Positions 7,921 through 12,500 of a stretch of 12,500 bases of DNA are shown here, in pieces. The stretch comes from Glandiceps talaboti (Eukaryota; Hemichordata; Enteropneusta; Spengelidae). The first letter of the stretch is position 1, and the number at the start of each line of letters is the position of its first letter. The notes beneath the pieces are model-generated. The model saw nothing but the letters and a program-made list of their open reading frames with translations, searched no databases and had not been told where the DNA came from. The stretch is taken from positions 6,554,899 through 6,567,398 of the forward strand of contig NC_135567.1 in assembly GCF_964340395.1 (NCBI RefSeq), in the 5' to 3' direction. Position numbers and translations under genes: made by a program.

Positions 7921-7951
7921 AAATATAACTAACTAAGCCTGAGTGTCCTGC

Positions 7952-8357
7952 AATTGTGGTTACCGGAAGTTCCCTTACAGTGGGTGGGGCATGGTCGGGA
8001 GATTTTTTGTCAAACCCCCAATTTATTTTAAGTACCCCCCCCCCCCCCTTGCCATAGCCAAAAATATTGATTTAGCATATTTTTGTTTCTGTATGAATGT
8101 CTATTTCAGGTTTTCCATTGTTTTCCAAATGGTCTCTGTGTTGTTTATTTCTTCCTATCAGATGTACACCTATTACAAATTGGAAGAACAGTTTTATTTT
8201 TATTTTTTTTAAGTTTTTGGCAGTTTCTGGGTTCACTATTTGTCATGAGACTTCACAGTTTTTGCAACTTTATTATTTTTTCTCGAATACGTAAAAAAAA
8301 GTTTAGGTTCTGCAGTGAAAGCTAGGTGGGGGGTTGGGTAACCGGAACCAAACAATT
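7952..8357. mobile_element. Possible small inverted-repeat element
   Basis: AATTGTGGTTACCGG at 7952-7966 matches the reverse complement of CCGGAACCAAACAATT at 8342-8357 once small gaps are allowed. The 0.4-kb interior is T-rich and has a 14-base C run at 8035-8048 and a G-rich patch at 8324-8338. Overlapping short frames of 65-89 residues are T-rich artefacts. It could be a MITE, but the terminal match is short and gapped. Confidence 0.3.
8035..8048 (+). repeat. C tract, 14 bases
   Basis: Pure run of 14 C following AAGTA, the third long C homopolymer within about 1.2 kb. Confidence 0.9.
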
Positions 8358-8471
8358 ATTTTTATTTGGCCTCATCCTCATGTACATCCTGTACTACACA
8401 ATGCATATATTACAAATCTATCTGTGTAAGACTGAGACAGTGAGAATGAAATGAAACAAAAATTAATATCC

Positions 8472-8504
<33 letters not shown>
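8472..8504 (+). repeat. (AGT)11 trinucleotide microsatellite
   Basis: Eleven perfect AGT units with no interruption. Confidence 0.97.
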
Positions 8505-8505
<1 letters not shown>

Positions 8506-8581
8506 ACAGAATGACATGACATACCACACCTCAAGAAGTGTTTTTCTAAAGAACTACTGATATATACTCAGGCATTTTATT

Positions 8582-8775
8582 GGGGGTTCCAATCAAGATA
8601 TCATAATTTTACTAGATTAAGGCCCCTGGTTTCCAGCAAAATGAATGCACATGATACTAGCGATATGCAACTCTATGAAATTTTACTATATTAAGACCTC
8701 AATTACTGGGGTTTCCATCAAAAATAATGTACACAATACTAGTATGCAACTCTATGTAAATTTTACCAGATGTCC
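8582..8775 (+). repeat. Diverged tandem repeat, about 82-bp period
   Basis: The order GGTTTCC, ATACTAG, ATGCAACTCTATG, AATTTTAC appears in two units starting at 8628 and 8710. A shortened unit (GGTTCC to ATTTTACTAGATTAAGG) begins near 8585. Units differ at many positions, so this is an old local duplication. Confidence 0.75.
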
Positions 8776-9289
8776 CCCATCTTGTTTATGCACATTTGCT
8801 ACATAGAGATTTGGTTATCTTTTCGCTATGTTACTTGACTGTCTGGAAACCATGGTAACAAAAATGGGGAAATATCACAAAGCTGACAGAGTTTTCCATA
8901 TATTTTACCATGGCAATATATTTGTTGGCGAGTGTATGTCAATTACAGCAACCATGCTTTGTTTTGTGATGTTTTCCACCTGACCAACCAACCAACCAAC
9001 CAACCAACCAACCAACCATTCCTGCCATGTCTCACATCACTCATCTTAATTCATACCCTGCTGTATATAGGTTACATAGGTTGACAACCCCCTGCATAGA
9101 TACTATGATGAATAGAAGACAGTGCCAACATATTCTCCTGAATGGCTAGTAGATGGCTTTACAAACTATCAATACCTGTTTGGGGGCCAGCGATCAATTT
9201 TACAGGTCACCTATACTTTTCATCACTTCCCAAGGGAATAGAAAAATTATTCTGTGTATAATAACTAACAAAAAGCCTGTATGCATGTC
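8776..9289. other. AT-rich region with an ACCA microsatellite
   Basis: No gene is supported. The only clear element is the ACCA tract at 8983-9018. Confidence 0.5.
8983..9018 (+). repeat. (ACCA)9 tetranucleotide microsatellite
   Basis: Nine uninterrupted 4-bp units. Confidence 0.97.
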
Positions 9290-9330
9290 CATTTGACCTT
9301 TGACCTAACATCTCATTTGACCTTTGACCT
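9290..9330 (-). promoter_or_regulatory. Two perfect DR1 nuclear-receptor-type sites
   Basis: TGACCTTTGACCT occurs at 9294-9306 and again at 9318-9330. On the minus strand each reads AGGTCAAAGGTCA, the textbook direct repeat of AGGTCA with one-base spacing. That motif is bound by HNF4, COUP-TF, RXR homodimers and PPAR/RXR. The preceding CATT is also repeated, so a 17-bp block recurs at a 24-bp interval. The sequence match is direct; binding and any target gene are unknown. Confidence 0.5.
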
Positions 9331-9855
9331 TATCAGTACACAGCTTTACATGTTTTGTCTATACATATATAGTAAACAGCTGACTGTCTAAGTTCACTAA
9401 GTGACCGTCCATGTAATTTTAGTTCAAATAAAATGTTTTAATATTTCATAGGTATTTGATTAGCCTGTGATCAGAAGGGGTTATTAATATTATCTTGGGG
9501 GAGGAGGGGGCTATTAATTTTAACTTGAGGGAGTGGTAGGGTATTTATTCTGGATACAAATACCATATTATTTTTAGTACATGAATGATATCATACATTA
9601 GGTGGAACAATACATGCTTTGTTTATATCAGACACTTTCATTAATTATTAAAACTAACCAGCCAATGAATGTATTATTTTTACAAATTGAATTATTGTAT
9701 ATTTATTGAAATGTAAACTGTAGACATGATTATCTATACTTGCATTTGATAGCCTTGAATTAGTTTTAATAAATCACCAATTAATTATTGAAATTATAGT
9801 ACAGTATGAGTATGTGACGTGTACCAAATAAGGTTGAACAGTTTGTGTCTATATC
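9331..9855. other. AT-rich region with a short G-rich tandem repeat
   Basis: About 9473-9549 holds two to three loose copies of a unit of about 33 bp combining a G-rich run (GGGGGAGG) with TATTAATATTA-like text. No gene is supported elsewhere in the stretch. Confidence 0.5.
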
Positions 9856-9930
9856 TGTATGTATGTATGTATGTATGTATGTATGTATGTATGTATGTAT
9901 GTCTGTATGTATGTATGTATGTATGTATGT
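9856..9930 (+). repeat. (TGTA)n microsatellite, left half of an inverted pair
   Basis: Pure TGTA units run to 9902; after one TCTG interruption the tract continues to 9930. It is the reverse complement of the ATAC tract that begins 53 bp downstream. Confidence 0.95.
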
Positions 9931-9983
9931 CTGTGTGTACTGGTATATCTGTGTGTACAATGTATATCTACCTGTGTGTGTGT

Positions 9984-10040
9984 ATACATACATACATACA
10001 TACATACATACATACATACATACATACATACATACATACA
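9984..10040 (+). repeat. (ATAC)n microsatellite, right half of an inverted pair
   Basis: About fourteen uninterrupted units. With the TGTA tract it can form a hairpin with arms of 47-57 bp around an 80-bp centre that is itself TG-rich. The Tyr/Ile/His/Thr and Met/Tyr/Val/Cys frames over it are repeat artefacts. Confidence 0.95.
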
Positions 10041-10440
10041 GTTATATAATACCATAAGTGCCCTACTCTGATACCATTAGCATACACATATAGATTCTTA
10101 TACAACATCATAATTTTAAAGTGACATACTTACACACACATTGTTACATAACATCTAAATGTCATTCAATTTGTGTATAAGTAAAACTAATGTCAATTGA
10201 TTTCCATAACATCAATACAGACAATAGAACTATGTAGATATGACTACATTCTTATCACAACTGTTATTATAATAACACATGACAATAAAATCAATCTAAT
10301 TAGGGAATAATAACAGTAATGCAAATTTATCCACATTCCCACACTTCAAATTGTAAGTCTTCAATCAAATATAATTATTATCATTGCCATAGGATATATA
10401 TTACAGTAATGGTCTTTCAGTCTGTCAGTGTTTTTGCCAA
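10041..10440. other. AT-rich region without recognised features
   Basis: No supported gene, tandem repeat or RNA gene on either strand. One reverse octamer ATGCAAAT lies at 10319-10326. Confidence 0.6.
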
Positions 10441-10720
10441 CGTTGGGAACCCCAGAAACAGACAGGGGAATACTAGTGGTATATAAAACAGGCGCAGTTT
10501 CCAATGCATTATATCATAGTTTTGGTAGGGAACCCTGGTAAAATAACTGGGGAACTCAGGTAGATTTTATCTACTTACTGGCTTGAGGCTCACACCAGTA
10601 CCTTGCAGATTGAAAGATTGATTAGTCATCACAAGGGCTGGATTGACAAGAGTACAATTATGGTTCAATCCTTGCCCACTTATTTTAGTCAAAGAATTGG
10701 CAGTGGTGAGGCTCACACCA
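10441..10720. repeat. Patch of short repeats and a B-box-like hairpin
   Basis: GGGAACCC-like words recur near 10445 and 10528, with a variant near 10549. TGAGGCTCACACCA occurs at 10584-10597 and 10707-10720. Between them GGATTGA (10640-10646) pairs with TCAATCC (10665-10671), and flanking GGGC and GCCC extend the stem with small bulges. The right arm includes GGTTCAATCC, a polymerase III B-box core. A decayed SINE or nested repeat fits, but I cannot define its ends. A TATAAAA at 10482 has no visible gene after it. Confidence 0.4.
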
Positions 10721-10908
10721 CCAACATACAGAAACCAAAGCTGACCAATTTATTAAAACAATCGCTTCATTCAAATAAACTATAGTGCTATTAAGTTCAC
10801 AACAATGTTTAATATAATCACAGTGTATAACTTGTAAGTTACCTGAATTATTAATATTTCACATTCCTTGCATTGTTTTCTCTTTATACACTCTGTTCTA
10901 CATTCTTA
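10721..10908. other. AT-rich lead-in to the 48-bp array
   Basis: It holds no recognised feature. It becomes pyrimidine-rich toward the array. Confidence 0.5.
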
Positions 10909-12500
10909 ACTAATTTTTCTCTATTTGTTCTCTGTATCTGGGGCAGGGACCAGGACACTAATTTTTATGTGTTTGTTCACTGTATCTGGGGCAGGGACCA
11001 GGACACTAATTTTTCTGTGTTTGTTCACTGTATCTGGGGCAGGGACCAGGACAGTAATTTTTATGTGTTTGTTCACTATATCTGGGGTAGGGACCAGGAC
11101 AGTAATTTTTATGTGTTTGTTCACTGTATCTGGGGCAGGGACCAGGACACTAATTTTTATGTGTTTGTTCACTGTATCTGGGGCAGGGACCAGGACACTA
11201 ATTTTTATGTGTTTGTTCACTGTATCTGGGGCAGGGACCAGGACACTAATTTTTATGTGTTTGTTCACTGTATCTGGGGCAGGGACCAGGACACTAATTT
11301 TTCTGTGTTTGTTCACTGTATCTGGGGCAGGGACCAGGACAGTAATTTTTCTGTGTTTGTTCACTGTATCTGGGGCAGGGACCAGGACAGTAATTTTTCT
11401 GTGTTTGTTCACTATATCTGGGGCAGGGACCAGGACACTAATTTTTATGTGTTTGTTCACTGTATCTGGGGTAGGGACCAGGACACTAATTTTTATGTGT
11501 TTGTTCACAATATCTGGGGCAGGGACCAGGACACTAATTTTTCTGTGTTTGTTCACTATATCTGGGGTAGGGACCAGGACAGTAATTTTTATGTGTTTGT
11601 TCACTGTATCTGGGGCAGGGACCAGGACACTAATTTTTCTCTGTTTGTTCACTATATCTGGGGTAGGGACCAGGACAATAATTTTTATGTGTTTGTTCAC
11701 TGTATCTGGGGCAGGGACCAGGACACTAATTTTTATGTGTTTGTTCACTGTATCTGGGGTAGGGACCAGGACACTAATTTTTATGTGTTTGTTCACTGTA
11801 TCTGGGGTAGGGACCAGGACACTAATTTTTATGTGTTTGTTCTCTATATCTGGGGCAGGGACCAGGACACTAATTTTTATGTGTTTGTTCTCTATATCTG
11901 GGGTAGGGACCAGGACACTAATTTTTATGTGTTTGTTCACTGTATCTGGGGCAGGGACCAGGACACTAATTTTTATGTGTTTGTTCACTGTATCTGGGGT
12001 AGGGACCAGGACATTAATTTTTATGTGTTTGTTCACTGTATCTGGGGTAGGGACCAGGACACTAATTTATATGTGTTTGTTCACTGTATCTGGGGCAGGG
12101 ACCAGGACACTAATTTTTATGTGTTTGTTCACTGTATCTGGGGCAGGGACCAGGACACTAATTTTTATGTGTTTGTTCACTGTATCTGGGGCAGGGACCA
12201 GGACACTAATTTTTATGTGTTTGTTCACTGTATCTGGGGTAGGGACCAGGACAGTAATTTTTATGTGTTTGTTCACTATATCTGGGGCAGGGACCAGGAC
12301 ACTAATTTTTATGTGTTTGTTCACTGTATCTGGGGCAGGGACCAGGACACTAATTTTTATGTGTTTGTTCACTGTATCTGGGGCAGGGACCAGGACACTA
12401 ATTTTTATGTGTTTGTTCACTGTATCTGGGGCAGGGACCAGGACACTAATTTTTATGTGTTTGTTCACTATATCTGGGTGTAGGGACCAGGACAGTAATT
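10909..12500 (+). repeat. Minisatellite, 48-bp unit, about 33 copies, truncated by window end
   Basis: A 28-bp partial unit (10909-10936) is followed by 32 full units of exactly 48 bp from 10937 to 12472, then a partial unit. A one-base insertion in that last unit (near 12478) is the only indel. The unit starts TCTGGGGCAGGGACCAGGAC and continues with a T-rich half. Since 48 is a multiple of 3, one forward frame (10873-12483) stays open for 536 codons with a 16-residue period (IWGRDQDTNFYVFVHC), and the minus strand is open with period VPAPDTVNKHIKISVL. Unit variants fall at both silent (GGC/GGT) and amino-acid-changing positions (ACT/AGT, TAT/TCT, CAC/CTC), so I see no sign of protein constraint. 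Confidence 0.97.

Noticed and set aside
7943-8325. Three overlapping frames rich in Phe and Leu
   Set aside because: They come from T-rich sequence, overlap one another in different phases, and carry no recognisable domain.
10482-10488. TATAAAA as a core promoter
   Set aside because: No open frame, exon or initiator-like context follows, and such words are common in AT-rich DNA.
10873-12483. 536-codon open frame as a repetitive secreted or structural protein
   Set aside because: The frame exists because the unit is 48 bp and lacks stops. Substitutions show no bias to silent sites, the opposite strand is also open, and there is no signal peptide, promoter or splice context beyond the array-like text itself.
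1-12500. Common origin of the 46-bp and 48-bp minisatellites
   Set aside because: They share only loose text such as TTCACT and TGTAT in the same order; the rest of the units cannot be aligned.

Overview
The window looks like non-coding nuclear DNA of an animal, most likely a marine invertebrate. It is AT-rich and CG dinucleotides look scarce. It is crowded with di-, tri- and tetranucleotide microsatellites, two long minisatellites and several diverged copies of one interspersed repeat. There are no bacterial-type gene runs, ribosome binding sites, rRNA or tRNA genes. I could not fix the phylum from sequence alone; molluscs, hemichordates and lancelets are all possible.

Left edge (1-932): an indel-free minisatellite with a 46-bp unit. 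Next (984-3902) come three same-strand copies of one transposon-like repeat, called family A here. Its fullest copies have a 5' TAGCACAACTG matched by an inverted copy at the 3' end, degenerate core modules of about 140 bp, a CA/CAGA microsatellite, and a 3' end that folds into a hairpin. A fourth, end-less copy lies at 5828-6153. The layout recalls Helentron-associated (HINE) or bivalve pearl-type non-autonomous elements, but no transposase is present.

Middle (3903-9855): the best candidate for host gene sequence is a weak 3' terminal exon at 3971-4186, with a pyrimidine-rich acceptor, a 23-codon frame to a stop, and two AATAAA signals. The rest is mostly AT-rich DNA without recognisable genes. 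It holds a pair of 67-bp inverted arms (63/67 identical) 1.2 kb apart, three long C tracts, a possible 0.4-kb inverted-repeat element, AGT and ACCA microsatellites, and two exact DR1-type nuclear-receptor sites 24 bp apart.

Right side (9856-12500): TATG and CATA tracts form a large potential hairpin. A short repeat-bearing stretch follows, then a 48-bp minisatellite of about 33 units runs off the window. Because 48 is divisible by 3 it makes a 536-codon open frame and open frames on the other strand. I read these as by-products of the repeat, not proteins. No set of cooperating genes is visible; the interest is in repeat architecture and a few possible regulatory sites.
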